Origin: Actinomyces naeslundii
Lineage (GTDB): Bacteria > Actinomycetota > Actinomycetes > Actinomycetales > Actinomycetaceae
Assembly: GCF_001956585.1 (NCBI RefSeq)
Contig: NZ_MSRR01000018.1
Coordinates: 1 to 64,000, forward strand
DNA: 64,000 nucleotides
Reading direction: 5' to 3'
Part shown: positions 46,058-56,706 of the stretch, piece by piece
Position numbering within the stretch: position 1 is the first letter of the stretch
Layout of the letters: every line of letters starts with the position of its first letter
Notes under the pieces: generated by a model
What the model saw: only the letters and a program-made list of their open reading frames with translations
What the model was told of the DNA's origin: nothing
Database searches by the model: none
Position numbers and translations under genes: made by a program

Positions 46058-46726
46058 ATGCCCGCCCCACCCTCGCGCACCGACTCCACGCTTGTCATCG
46101 GGCTGGGACGCTTCGGCTCCGCTGTTGCCGCCACCCTGGACCGGCTCGGGCGCGAGGTGCTGGCCGTGGAGGCCAATCCTGCGATCGTGCGCCAGTGGAC
46201 CGGCCGCATCCCGCTGGTGGAGGCCGACGCCACGGACGTGGAGGCCCTGGAGCAGCTGGGCGCCACCGAGTTCGGCACGGCGGTCGTGGGGGTGGCGACC
46301 TCCCTGGAGGCCTCCGTCCTCATCACCGGCAACCTCGTGGACCTGGAGACGCCCCAGATCTGGGCCAAGGCCATCTCCCGCGCCCACGGACGCATTCTGC
46401 GACGCATCGGCGCCCACCACGTGGTCTACCCCGAGTTCGACGCCGGTCAGCGCGCCGCCCACCTGGTCTCGGGCCGCATGCTCGACTACATCGAGATGGA
46501 GAAGGGCGGCTTCACCATCGTCAAGATGCGCCCGCCCACGGAGCTGCACGGATTCACCATCGGCCAGTCCAAGGTGCGCTCGCGCTACGGGGTGACCGTC
46601 TTCGGTCTCATGAGCCCAGGCGAGCCCTTTGAGTACGCCACCCCGGACACGCTGGTCTCCGCCGAGGACGTGCTGGTCGTCGGCGGGGACGCCGCCCTCC
46701 TGGAGCGCTTCGCCAACCGCGCCTGA
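46058..46726 (+). CDS. ktrA: TrkA/KtrA-type RCK potassium regulatory subunit
   Basis: 222 residues. RCK_N Rossmann domain with VIGLGRFGSAVAATL (about residues 13-27), acidic VEANP nucleotide residue and DATDVEALEQLG; RCK_C (TrkA_C) domain about 140-222. It gates the Ktr channel in response to ATP/ADP and in many Gram-positives to c-di-AMP via RCK_C. CAGGAGACCTC precedes the ATG. The likely partner channel is at 41918-43525. Confidence 0.92.
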   Translation: MPAPPSRTDSTLVIGLGRFGSAVAATLDRLGREVLAVEANPAIVRQWTGRIPLVEADATDVEALEQLGATEFGTAVVGVATSLEASVLITGNLVDLETPQIWAKAISRAHGRILRRIGAHHVVYPEFDAGQRAAHLVSGRMLDYIEMEKGGFTIVKMRPPTELHGFTIGQSKVRSRYGVTVFGLMSPGEPFEYATPDTLVSAEDVLVVGGDAALLERFANRA

Positions 46727-46760
46727 GCGGCGCGAGTCTCACAAGGCCCCCGGAAGGCCC

Positions 46761-47252
46761 TCAGAAGGCGGAGACCTGGGAGCGCTTGGCCTCGGCGGCG
46801 CCGTCGGCCTCAGCAGCCACAGCCGCGAGGTCCTTGCCGATCCCGGCGGCGCCGTAAGCACCGAGCAACCCCTCGACGAAGGGCGCTGCGGAGAGCCGAA
46901 CCCGCTCGGCCACGGCCGGCTCCAGCATCTCGAGAGCCATCTCGGCACTCATGATGCCGCTGCCCAGGTCCGCCAGCATCAGGACGCCGTCACAACGGTC
47001 GGCGAGCGGCTCGACGACGGAGACGATCAGGCCGGCATCGGTACCCAGCTCCCCGTCAGCCAGCCCGGCTGCGAGCTCAACGGGGACGTCGACGGCCACG
47101 ATGAGCCGGCGCGCCAGGTCGAGGGCGGCCTCGGCCAGAGCACGGGAGTGGGAGACCAGGACGATGCCGACACTCACCGAGGCGACGCTCGACCGCTCCG
47201 GCTGAGGAAGCGGCACAGGATCGGAGGAGACTGCGGGACTCACGGGGCTCAC
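46761..47252 (-). CDS. dhaM: PTS-dependent dihydroxyacetone kinase phosphotransferase subunit DhaM
   Basis: 163 residues with an EIIA-mannose-like domain: VGIVLVSHSRALAEAALDLA (phospho-accepting His about residue 36) and GVLMLADLGSGIMSAEMALE. It passes phosphate from HPr to ADP on DhaL. Only the EIIA domain is present, without the HPr/EI domains of E. coli DhaM. ATG overlaps the dhaL stop by 4 bp. Last of dhaKLM. Confidence 0.92.
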   Translation of the reverse strand: MSPVSPAVSSDPVPLPQPERSSVASVSVGIVLVSHSRALAEAALDLARRLIVAVDVPVELAAGLADGELGTDAGLIVSVVEPLADRCDGVLMLADLGSGIMSAEMALEMLEPAVAERVRLSAAPFVEGLLGAYGAAGIGKDLAAVAAEADGAAEAKRSQVSAF

Positions 47253-47908
47253 ACCGTCCTTGCGGCCACGACGTCGTCGAGGGCCGCGAGAAGAAGGGCG
47301 GTGGAGGCGGCACCGGGGTCGATGTGGCCGGCCGAGCGCTCCCCCAGGTAGGAGGCCCGCCCCTTGGTGGCGACCATGGGCTTGGTGGCGTCGCGCCCCT
47401 CGGCGGCGGCCCGCGCAGCGGCCGCAACACCTGCGGCGAGATCATCGGGATGGGTGCGCAGCGCCTCCAGGGCCGGGCTCCAGGCGTCGAGCATGGTCTT
47501 CTCCCCCGTGGTGGCGCGCCCACGCGCGGCGATGCCACCGATCCCGGCCTCCAGCCCGGCCGCGAGCGCTCGCGCGTCGATGCCATCCTGCCCCGACAGG
47601 GCGCCGCCGGTGCGCAGGAAGAAGGTTCCGTACAGAGGCCCCGCGGCTCCCCCGACGGTAGAGACCAGGGTCGTGCCGACCTTCTTGAGCAGTGCGTCGG
47701 CGGCGGTGAAGCCGCCGGCCCCCACCGCGTCGACCGCAGCGGCCAGGCCGCGCTTCATATTGGTGCCATGGTCGGCGTCACCAATGGCGGCGTCCAGCTC
47801 AGTGAGCTCCTCGGCGTGCTCGCCGATGAGCTCGGCGCTGCGACGCACCCAGGCCTCCAGGTCGGCCACACTCAGCGTCTGCCGGGCGGATCCCTCGTCC
47901 GCTGTCAT
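47249..47908 (-). CDS. dhaL: Dihydroxyacetone kinase ADP-binding subunit DhaL
   Basis: 219 residues. The Mg-ADP site is ELDAAIGDADHGTNM (Asp residues about 40-48). Other conserved parts are STVGGAAGPLYGTFF and KGRASYLGERSAGHIDPGAAS. It holds ADP as a cofactor that DhaM rephosphorylates and donates phosphate to dihydroxyacetone on DhaK. 4-bp overlap with dhaM; 68 bp after dhaK. Confidence 0.95.
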   Translation of the reverse strand: MTADEGSARQTLSVADLEAWVRRSAELIGEHAEELTELDAAIGDADHGTNMKRGLAAAVDAVGAGGFTAADALLKKVGTTLVSTVGGAAGPLYGTFFLRTGGALSGQDGIDARALAAGLEAGIGGIAARGRATTGEKTMLDAWSPALEALRTHPDDLAAGVAAAARAAAEGRDATKPMVATKGRASYLGERSAGHIDPGAASTALLLAALDDVVAARTV

Positions 47909-47976
47909 CTTGCTCCTCCTTCAGCTCTCTCCGGGCCGCCCGCGAGAACCGCGGGCGACGCGATTGTGCCAGACCC

Positions 47977-48993
<1,017 letters not shown>

Positions 48994-49252
48994 GGGCCTG
49001 ACGCTACCGCGCCGCGGGTCTGCGCGTACCGCCAGAGGTCCCAGGGAAAAAGGCCTGTGCACATCGGTGCAGGTCACGGTGGCCCGGACGGCACGGATGC
49101 GCACCCAGGGGCCGCGTCGACAGGCACGACGGCACCCGATCGTGAGCGCGACCACCACCCCGCCTGGACGTCACCCATAGAAATTCTGGGGACTATCTGG
49201 GGAGGTCCTTTTTCTGGGGCATCCTCACGGCGGTTCCAGGCAGGATAGAGGC

Positions 49253-51373
49253 ATGGACCTGTCCGTTGTCGCCATCGTGGCCACCATCGCAGCCGGTGTG
49301 GCCATCCTGGTCGCAGTCGCTGCCGTCTTCGCCGCGCGGCGCTCGACGGCGCACGCGGACCTGGCCCTCAAGGAGGCCTCACGGATCTCCCGGGCCAGCA
49401 TCTCGCGGATCAACGAGGTCCAGTCGGAGGCGAGCTCGGCCCGCCTGGCGGCGCGTCACGCCGCCGAGCGACTGCGCTCCATGACCAAGGAACGCACGAC
49501 GCCGGACAGTGTCGCCGCCTACCGCGTCTTTCTGAGGGAGGTCGTCGAGGACTCCAAGCACCTCCTGGGCCCCGAAGGCACGGGAACCATGAAGAATGAG
49601 GCGCTGGACCGGCTGCGGGTGGGGGCGCTCGTGGGCGGCTCGGACGAGGTACTGCGGGCGCTGCGCAACTTCGCCCTGCTGCGTACTCAGCAGCCCGAGG
49701 CCCCCTGGCCCAGCGCCTACGCCATGGCCTACGCACGCCTGGAGTCCGACCTGGTCACCGCGATCCGCAACGACCTGGGATCCTCCGAGGAGTCCCTGAC
49801 CGCCGACCAGATCTGGGGAGCGGTCAACGCCCGCTGCGTCGACCCGGCCTTCCGGCTGGCACTGCTCAGCCCCCTGGAGGACGTGCTGCGCAACGCCGGA
49901 CAGGACCCCACCCATTACGACCTCGACCACCTCATCAAGCCCGCCGACCGCTTGGGTCTCTTCGGCTCCACTGGGGCCGTCGGACCGACCGCCCCTGCAC
50001 GGTCCGTACCTTCCGCGCCTCCTGCCGGCGCCTCCGCCCCCCAGCCCCGACGGCGCTCGCGGCGTGCTCCGAGCTGGGTGACGCCAGAGGCCTCGGTGGG
50101 GGTCGCCGAGACGGTTGAGCAGAGTGCTCCAGCAGCAGAGGCAACGCCACGGACAACGACAGAGACGGCCGGAGGAGCAACGACGGCCAGCACCGGGCTG
50201 CCCGACTCCTCCGACGTCGTGTGGGCTCCGCTCAGCCCAGGAGGTCGAGGCTCGCGCGCCACCACAGCCACCGGCGCAGCACCGACCGCTGCACCCACCG
50301 GATCACCGGCTGCCACGTCCGCGGGAACCTGGGAACAGGCCGTTGCGGGCCAGCGGGCCACGGCCGCCCCTCGCACCGAACCTGCGCAGCCACATCCTGC
50401 GAGCCCAACGAGCCCTCGGGAACCAGGGCCTCAGCGTCCCGTCTTCGAGGACCCGACACCCAGTCGCATCTCCCGACGTCGCCGCAGTCAGGGCCCCCAG
50501 ACCGCTCCGTCCACTGAGGCGGCCGCCGTCCCCGGGACCGAGCTCGCCTCGTCGAGGACCGCCACAGCCGCGCCACCCTCGACGCCGGCCTCGATGCCGT
50601 CCGAGGGAGCAGTCGCAGCAACGGCCTCAACGGCGTCGGCCGCTCCAGCCGGGACCTCGACAACGTCGGCCAACACCGAGGAGACAGAGCCCGTCTTCGC
50701 TCCGGCCTTCCCCGAGGCGCTGACCAGGGGCCGTGCGGCTGAGCCGAGCGCACCGATCGCAACAGGCGTGCCCTCCGCAGCCGCCCCGGCACAGCCCGCA
50801 CCGACGCAGCCGCGATCCACCCGCACTCGCGCGAGCTCAGCGTCCAGGCCCCCAGCCGCCTCTCCGGTGAAGGCCACGGCAGTCGCCGCCCAGACGGTCA
50901 CGGTACCGACGGGGCCTCAGGCAGGTTCGCAGCCCGCCAGCCCTGCCGCGTCCGCACCGCTCACCGCCGCGGCAGGGACCGGTGGCTACGGCATCGTCCC
51001 ACCCCGGGGCGCGACGGAACCATCCGCACAAGCACCGGGCCACGCCGGTGGTCCCCTCCCCGCCTCATCGGGTCCTCCCGGCCTCAACGTCCCCCAGCCG
51101 GCCGATCAGGGCTCCGCCGTGGCCGCAGCCGGTGCCGTCCCCACCAGCGCCGTCGGATCTCACCGGGCACCTGCCGTCCCGGCACGTACGGCCGCTCGAG
51201 CCGGATCCACCCACGCGGCAGACCCGGACACTCAGCAGACCGTCACCGTCACAACGGGTCCTTCGGCAACGGCTGCAACGACGTCGGCGAGCGCACCGGC
51301 GTCCGAGGCCTGGTCCTTCACTCCCCCGTCCTTGCAGGACTCCACTGAGATCCCCCAGGCTCGCGGCGCCTGA
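49253..51373 (+). CDS. Large membrane-anchored protein with Pro/Ala/Thr-rich tail
   Basis: 706 residues. One N-terminal membrane segment (about 4-28), then a helical, possibly coiled-coil segment (about 33-75, DLALKEASRISRASISRINEV) and a conserved-looking globular region to about 235. The remaining 470 residues are low complexity (Ala, Pro, Thr, Ser, with scattered RRR and PVF motifs) and probably disordered. Topology places most of the protein in the cytoplasm if the N-terminus is outside. No family recognised. ATG after GATAGAGGC. Confidence 0.7.
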   Translation: MDLSVVAIVATIAAGVAILVAVAAVFAARRSTAHADLALKEASRISRASISRINEVQSEASSARLAARHAAERLRSMTKERTTPDSVAAYRVFLREVVEDSKHLLGPEGTGTMKNEALDRLRVGALVGGSDEVLRALRNFALLRTQQPEAPWPSAYAMAYARLESDLVTAIRNDLGSSEESLTADQIWGAVNARCVDPAFRLALLSPLEDVLRNAGQDPTHYDLDHLIKPADRLGLFGSTGAVGPTAPARSVPSAPPAGASAPQPRRRSRRAPSWVTPEASVGVAETVEQSAPAAEATPRTTTETAGGATTASTGLPDSSDVVWAPLSPGGRGSRATTATGAAPTAAPTGSPAATSAGTWEQAVAGQRATAAPRTEPAQPHPASPTSPREPGPQRPVFEDPTPSRISRRRRSQGPQTAPSTEAAAVPGTELASSRTATAAPPSTPASMPSEGAVAATASTASAAPAGTSTTSANTEETEPVFAPAFPEALTRGRAAEPSAPIATGVPSAAAPAQPAPTQPRSTRTRASSASRPPAASPVKATAVAAQTVTVPTGPQAGSQPASPAASAPLTAAAGTGGYGIVPPRGATEPSAQAPGHAGGPLPASSGPPGLNVPQPADQGSAVAAAGAVPTSAVGSHRAPAVPARTAARAGSTHAADPDTQQTVTVTTGPSATAATTSASAPASEAWSFTPPSLQDSTEIPQARGA

Positions 51374-51491
51374 ACCAACCTCTCCGGCCACCGGGTCGTT
51401 CTCCCCATCCCATCCGGGCCCCCGGCCCCGCCCACCGTGACAGAATCCGGGTGCGGGAAGCCACCCGGCTTCCGCAGAAGGGAGCCGGCAC

Positions 51492-51995
51492 GTGAGCGTC
51501 TTCGCCTGGTGCGCGATCATCGGCTGCGTCACGCTCCTGGCCGGTGTCATGCTCGACGGGGTGCTGGACGCGTTCCTCCCCGACGGGTTGGTGCCGGTTC
51601 TGGCTCTGCCGGTAGCCGTGTTCGGTGCGATCGGCATGGTGATGACGGCGATGTCCGGTTCCACCGCCACGCACGTTCCAGTGGCGATGGTGTGGGGAGT
51701 CCCGACAGCGCTGGGGATCGCCTCGGGCGCGGTGACACGCTGGCTGTGGAACCGTCTGAGACGGACCATGCCGCTGGATGCGGCTCCACCCACCGCCGCT
51801 GAGCTCGTCGGCGAGAAGGTCACCGTCCTGTGGTGGAAGGACGGCAGCGGCGAGGTCCGTGCCATCACCCGCGGCAACCAGCTCACACTGCCGGCCCGCT
51901 CGGAGGAGCCGTTGCGTTCGGGCCAGAGCGCCTGGGTGCTCGACGCCGTCGACTCCACCCTCACCATCACTCCGTGGGGGCAGGTCGACAGCTGA
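51492..51995 (+). CDS. NfeD-like membrane protein
   Basis: 167 residues. Three membrane segments in the first 95 residues (CAIIGCVTLLAGVMLDGVL; ALPVAVFGAIGMVMTAM; VAMVWGVPTALGIASGAV), then an OB-fold-like C-domain (ELVGEKVTVLWWKDGSGEV to STLTITPW). NfeD-type proteins sit beside flotillin/stomatin genes, and this one is 81 bp upstream of a flotillin. GTG start after AGGGAG. Likely partner of the flotillin in membrane organisation. Confidence 0.82.
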   Translation: MSVFAWCAIIGCVTLLAGVMLDGVLDAFLPDGLVPVLALPVAVFGAIGMVMTAMSGSTATHVPVAMVWGVPTALGIASGAVTRWLWNRLRRTMPLDAAPPTAAELVGEKVTVLWWKDGSGEVRAITRGNQLTLPARSEEPLRSGQSAWVLDAVDSTLTITPWGQVDS

Positions 51996-52076
51996 GCGCC
52001 GCCAGGTGGCGACGTCGGCCTCCGCCGCCCCATCCCTTCATCTTTCCCCAGCTCCCGATAAAGAAAGGAACACCGC

Positions 52077-53519
52077 ATGGACGCAATGCTCATCGGCGCC
52101 ATCGTCATCATCGTCATCATCGCGCTGCTGGTAGTCGCCTACCTGTTCAGCCGGATCGTCGTCGTCCCCTCCAACCTCACCGGCCTGATCTCCGGGTCGA
52201 ACCGGGGCACGGTCAAGATCATCCACCCCGGTGGGCGCGACTTCGTCCTGCCGGTCATCCAGACCATCCAGTACCTGCCCTTCACCCAGACCACGATCGG
52301 TTTCAAGGTCACCGCCGAGGACGAGAACAAGATCCATGTCAACGTCGCCGCCGTGGCCGCCGTCAAGGTGGGTGACTCCGACGAGCAGGTGCGCGCCGCG
52401 GCCAAGCGCTTCCTGGGCAAGCCCAACACGGACCAGGCCATCGCCGACTCCGCGCGGGAAGCGCTCATCGGCTCCCTGCGCTCGATCATCGGGCACATGA
52501 CGGTCACCGATCTCATCTCCGACCGCGACGCCCTCCAGCGCAACGTCTTCGACGACGCCAAGAGCATCATGGCCAACATGGGCCTGGAGATCGACATGCT
52601 CCAGGTCTCCGAGATCACCGACGCAGGCGGCTACATCGAGTCCCTGGGGGTGCCCGAGCAGCAGCGCGTTGAGAAGGACGCCCGCATCGCCCGGGCCAAC
52701 GCCGAGCGCGAGGCCCGCGACGCCGAGGTCACCTCCCGTCAGCAGATCGCCGAGCGCGAGCGCGACCTGTCCCTGCGTCAGGCCCAGCTCAAGGCTGAGA
52801 CGGACAAGGCCCAGGCCGACGCCGACTCCGCCGGCCCGATCGCACGCGCCGCCAAGGAACGCGAGATCGCCATCATCGGTCAGGAGGCCGCCGAGGCCAA
52901 GGCCGCCCTGACCGAGCGCGAGCTGGACTCCACGGTCCGCAAGCCCGCCGACGCCGCTCGCTACCAGCGTGAGCAGGAGGCTCAGGCCTCCAAGACCGAG
53001 GCACTGCTGCGAGCCCAGGCCGATGCCGAGCGCACCCGCCTGGATGCCGAGGCCCAGGCTCAGGCCACCGTGGCCCGCGCCGAGGCCGAGGCCAAGGCAA
53101 CCGCAGCCCGGGCCCGCGCCGAGGCCGACGCGATCGCGGCCCGCGGTCAGGCCGAGGCCGACACGATCCGCGCCGCCGGTGAGGCAGAGGCCAAGGCCAT
53201 GAGTGACAAGGCCGATGCCCTGGCCAAGTACGGCGAGGCCGCCACCCGCCAGATGCTGCTGGACAAGGCCCCCGAGATCGCCCGGGCCCTGAGCGAGCCG
53301 CTGGCCAGCGTGCGCGACCTGTCGATCATCTCCACCGAGGGCGCCTCCGCTCTGCCCAAGGCCGTGGCCAGCAACGTCGAGCAGCTCGATGTCATCCTGC
53401 GCAGCCTCGTGGGCACCGGCCTGACTGACATGGTGGGCACCCGCCTGCCGGGCTCCAGTTCCTCCGACGGGCAAGAGGGCAATACCCCGGTCGACGTCGT
53501 CGATCACCAGGAGGGCTGA
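52077..53519 (+). CDS. Flotillin-family SPFH protein
   Basis: 480 residues. N-terminal membrane segment (IVIIVIIALLVVAYLFS), SPFH/band-7 domain (about 30-190) with FVLPVIQTIQYLPFTQTTIGFKV, and a long Ala/Glu-rich coiled coil (about 190-400) with repeated EAEA and ARAEAEA words, typical of flotillins. It scaffolds membrane microdomains. Paired with NfeD-like gene; AAAGGAACACCGC precedes the ATG. A terminator follows. Confidence 0.9.
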   Translation: MDAMLIGAIVIIVIIALLVVAYLFSRIVVVPSNLTGLISGSNRGTVKIIHPGGRDFVLPVIQTIQYLPFTQTTIGFKVTAEDENKIHVNVAAVAAVKVGDSDEQVRAAAKRFLGKPNTDQAIADSAREALIGSLRSIIGHMTVTDLISDRDALQRNVFDDAKSIMANMGLEIDMLQVSEITDAGGYIESLGVPEQQRVEKDARIARANAEREARDAEVTSRQQIAERERDLSLRQAQLKAETDKAQADADSAGPIARAAKEREIAIIGQEAAEAKAALTERELDSTVRKPADAARYQREQEAQASKTEALLRAQADAERTRLDAEAQAQATVARAEAEAKATAARARAEADAIAARGQAEADTIRAAGEAEAKAMSDKADALAKYGEAATRQMLLDKAPEIARALSEPLASVRDLSIISTEGASALPKAVASNVEQLDVILRSLVGTGLTDMVGTRLPGSSSSDGQEGNTPVDVVDHQEG

Positions 53520-53557
53520 GAGTCAAGCTGCCGATAGGCAAAACGGCGACTCCTGAT

Positions 53558-53590
53558 GCGGCCGGGTGCAGGATTTCTGCGCCCGGCCGC
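53558..53590 (+). terminator. Terminator of the NfeD-flotillin unit
   Basis: A 14-bp stem (GCGGCCGGGTGCAG against CTGCGCCCGGCCGC, one G-T pair) with a 5-nt loop, 38 bp after the flotillin stop. Confidence 0.75.
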
Positions 53591-53648
53591 GTAACATGTC
53601 CCCAACAATCTTCCAGACCCATCCAGACTCAGCAACGGGCAGGTCAAC

Positions 53649-55034
53649 ATGCGACGTCGCGCCTTCCTCATCGCCGCACTCGGCACCACCATGGGCGCCA
53701 GTGCCGTGTCCTTGAGCGGCTGCGCCAGTATCAAGCAGCGCATCGCACGCGCGTGGGCCCCACAGTCAACCACGCTCCTTCACGCATCACTGTCCAAGCC
53801 CCCGAAGGCCACCGCCATCCCGACCGCCTTCGGCGCCGAGCCGGTGTGGCCCACGCGCATCGAGGAGAACAAGAATCGGCCGTGGCCCACCAACGCAACG
53901 ATCGTGGCCGCCCACGGCTCCTTCCTCATCGCCTACGACATGGGCGACATCGAGAACACCGCCCTGTCCGGTGACCGCCCCATCATCGTGGACCTCACCG
54001 GGCCGACGAACTACGCGATCGTCCCCGACGACTCCGAGCACGGGTACCGCATCGAGCAGATGACCCCGCCTCCGATCACTGGCGTTATCGAGGAGAACCG
54101 CGTCGCCCCCAGTCCCGGCACGCTCGTCACCGAGCAGTTCATCAGCGCCGGCGTGTGCGACGACGAGTTCGCCTATCTCATCACCGGCACCGAGGTCGTC
54201 AGGACCGGCCGGCCGCCCGAGAACCGCGGGCGGATGAACCTGCTCAAGATCCGTCTGGCCAACCGCAGCATCGTTGCCAGCACGTTGCTCGGGGAGGGAC
54301 TCGCCCTCAAGGCGAAGGAGGCGACCTACCGCGCCGGCTCCTCGATCTCGCTGACCTCCGACGGCGCCAGCCTCCTGGTCACGAGCAGCATCCCGCACCG
54401 AGCCCTGAAGCTGTCTGCGGCCGACCTCTCCGTGCAGCTCGACCTCGCCTCGACGACGTCCCAGAACTTCGGCGCGGTGGACGGCGGGGAGGCGGTGGCC
54501 CTGCTCAGTGACGACGGCAGGACCCAGACGGCCGTCGTCACCCTCGCCGATGGCGTCACCCACCCCTTGGAGAACATGAATGCCTGGATCGTACACCAGG
54601 GCTACCTCTACGCCGTCGGCAGCCGCACGAGCGATCGCCCCGGCTCCGAGCGAATCATCAACCTCGCCACCGGCGAGCAGGTCGAGCTCGAGGAGATGCC
54701 GGACGACTACGTGGAGCACAAGCAGGCGACCGTGAGCGCGAGCAACGGCGTCATGATCAGAAAGAGCGACTACATCCAGGTCCGCAGGAACGGCTCCGCA
54801 ACCGCAGTCCTCTCCCGGAAGTCGACTGAGAAGGAGTCCTACAGGAGTGCGGCGATCTACAGGTCCGTCCTCTACCTCACCCTCAACGGTGGCCGTCTGC
54901 GCCTGGTCGACCTGAACACCGGCAAGGTGATCCAGGAGTCCAAGACCAGCAATCCCAACGAGATGGTGACGGTGACACCCTACGGCTTCTGCAACGAGAT
55001 CAACTTCTACCCGGCCACCGCCTGGCAGTCCTGA
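53649..55034 (+). CDS. Lipoprotein, probable beta-propeller-like
   Basis: 461 residues. A twin-arginine-like signal (MRRRAFLIAALG) with lipobox LSGC, Cys25. The rest is beta-rich with repeated short motifs of the type SLTSDGASLLVTSS, VALLSDDGRTQTAVV, GYLYAVGSRTS and VLYLTLNGGRLRLVDL, suggesting a WD40/propeller-like fold. Function unknown. GGCAGGTCAAC precedes the ATG. Single gene between the flotillin terminator and the convergent transporter. Confidence 0.75.
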   Translation: MRRRAFLIAALGTTMGASAVSLSGCASIKQRIARAWAPQSTTLLHASLSKPPKATAIPTAFGAEPVWPTRIEENKNRPWPTNATIVAAHGSFLIAYDMGDIENTALSGDRPIIVDLTGPTNYAIVPDDSEHGYRIEQMTPPPITGVIEENRVAPSPGTLVTEQFISAGVCDDEFAYLITGTEVVRTGRPPENRGRMNLLKIRLANRSIVASTLLGEGLALKAKEATYRAGSSISLTSDGASLLVTSSIPHRALKLSAADLSVQLDLASTTSQNFGAVDGGEAVALLSDDGRTQTAVVTLADGVTHPLENMNAWIVHQGYLYAVGSRTSDRPGSERIINLATGEQVELEEMPDDYVEHKQATVSASNGVMIRKSDYIQVRRNGSATAVLSRKSTEKESYRSAAIYRSVLYLTLNGGRLRLVDLNTGKVIQESKTSNPNEMVTVTPYGFCNEINFYPATAWQS

Positions 55035-55125
55035 GCCCGTTGCCAACCGCAACAACCCAGGAGACGTCGACGCCCAGGACCCGCACCGAGTCAATGCGGA
55101 TACCTGTGGGGCACAGCTGGACGGC

Positions 55126-56466
55126 TCAGATGTCCTCGAGGACCTCGCCCTTGGTCTCCCGGGCCAGCATGTAGATGAGACCGCCCAGGACCAGCATGGC
55201 CGCGAAGAAGAGGAAGGCCGGGAAGACGGCCGCCAGCGGGTGCGCCAGCTCCTTGAGGTTGTCCGAGCCGATCATCGCCCCCATGAGCAGCGGGCCGACG
55301 ATCTTGGCGACCGCGCCGATGCCGTAGCCCAGTCCGAGTCCCGTGCCTCGGGCGTCATTGGGGAACTGCTCACCGCCGAAGGCGTTGAGGATCCCGAAGG
55401 CGCCGTCGCCGAAGCCCATGGTGACGCAGATGCCGGTGAAGAAGATGATCCAGGAGGTCTCCCAGTGGGCGGAGAAGGCCACGATGACCGCACCCAGGGC
55501 GCCGATGATGCCGAAGGAGAACATCGTCCAGCGCCGCCCGATCCGGTCGGCGAGCCAGGCCGAGGCCAGTCGGCCGAGGAGATCCACCAGGGAGACCCCC
55601 ATGAAGAGCGTGCCCACGGTGTCGGCGTTGATGTCGTCGAAGCCGACCTCCAGGAGCGTCTGTCCCCAGGACTGCACGGTGAAGGACCCCAGGATGAAGC
55701 AGAAGGAGCCAATCGAGACGATGAGCAGGGGCCTGAGGTGCTTGCGGAACAGCTCGGAGTAGGCGATGCGTTGCTCGGTCTCAACCGGGGGCAGGGCGCC
55801 CACGGCGTCGGGGCTCAGCTCCAGGGCCCAGGCGATGGACTTGCGGGCCTCGCGCTCGCGACCCTGGGAGAGCAGGTAGCGGGGCGACTCCGGAACGATC
55901 CTGATCCAGGCCAGCAGCAGGATCGGAATGGCACCCAGGGCGATGAGACCGCGCCAGTTGTCGTGCATGGCGCGCTGTCCCAGGGAGCCCAGGAAGAGCC
56001 CCAGGGGGATGAACACCGAGCCGAGCCCGGCCAGCAGACCGCGCTGCCTGGTGGGGACGAACTCCTGGACGTAAGGAATGGAGACGATATTGAGGCCCCC
56101 GACGCCCACGCCGACCAGCACCCGTAGGAGGGCGAGCATCATCCACCAGCCGGTGGGGGTGAACACCGAGGCCAGGGTGAAGATGGTGAAGAGCAGGACG
56201 CACCAGAAGAAGGTGCGTCGTCGGCCCATCCGGTCGGCGGCCCGGCCCCACATGACCGATCCAAGGACCGTCCCCAACCCGGAGCAGGCCAGGATGACAC
56301 CGGTCTCGAAGCCGCCCAGGCTCCACTCCTTCTGGAGCTGGACGACGGCGAAACCGATGAGGAACATGTCGAAGAACTCCGAGACGTTGGCGACGATCGC
56401 CAGTCCGATAATGCTTCGCTGGTGGCCCGTCAGGGGCCGGGAGTCGATCTGTTCAAGGGCGCTCAT
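55126..56466 (-). CDS. MFS transporter (sugar-porter/MHS type)
   Basis: 446 residues with 12 membrane segments. Signatures: GSVMWGRAADRMGRRRTFF (motif A, loop 2-3), IRIVPESPRYLLSQGREREA (PESPR motif in the central loop) and AWLADRIGRRWTMF (loop 8-9), which place it in the sugar porter or metabolite-H+ symporter group. Substrate unknown. ATG at 56466 (MSALEQIDSRPL) has GGGAG 9 bases upstream; an ATG at 56508 is in frame but poorly placed. Divergent from transketolase. Confidence 0.88.
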   Translation of the reverse strand: MSALEQIDSRPLTGHQRSIIGLAIVANVSEFFDMFLIGFAVVQLQKEWSLGGFETGVILACSGLGTVLGSVMWGRAADRMGRRRTFFWCVLLFTIFTLASVFTPTGWWMMLALLRVLVGVGVGGLNIVSIPYVQEFVPTRQRGLLAGLGSVFIPLGLFLGSLGQRAMHDNWRGLIALGAIPILLLAWIRIVPESPRYLLSQGREREARKSIAWALELSPDAVGALPPVETEQRIAYSELFRKHLRPLLIVSIGSFCFILGSFTVQSWGQTLLEVGFDDINADTVGTLFMGVSLVDLLGRLASAWLADRIGRRWTMFSFGIIGALGAVIVAFSAHWETSWIIFFTGICVTMGFGDGAFGILNAFGGEQFPNDARGTGLGLGYGIGAVAKIVGPLLMGAMIGSDNLKELAHPLAAVFPAFLFFAAMLVLGGLIYMLARETKGEVLEDI

Positions 56467-56706
56467 GGCGACAGCTCCCGGTGCCGCGCGTCCCGATGCG
56501 GTACTCATATGCGGTCCAATCTACGGTGAGCGATGGCTGAACCCTCGATCGTCCGCGGCATTGACAATGAACACGCGCCCATCCGTGTACTTGCCCGGTT
56601 CTACAGAAGCGGGAAGGATCAGCCGTGATGCCCGACCGCAGGTGCGCCAGCACGGTGCTCGCGGCCACGAGCAATATGCACCCTCATGCACAAGGAGTCC
56701 TCAGTT

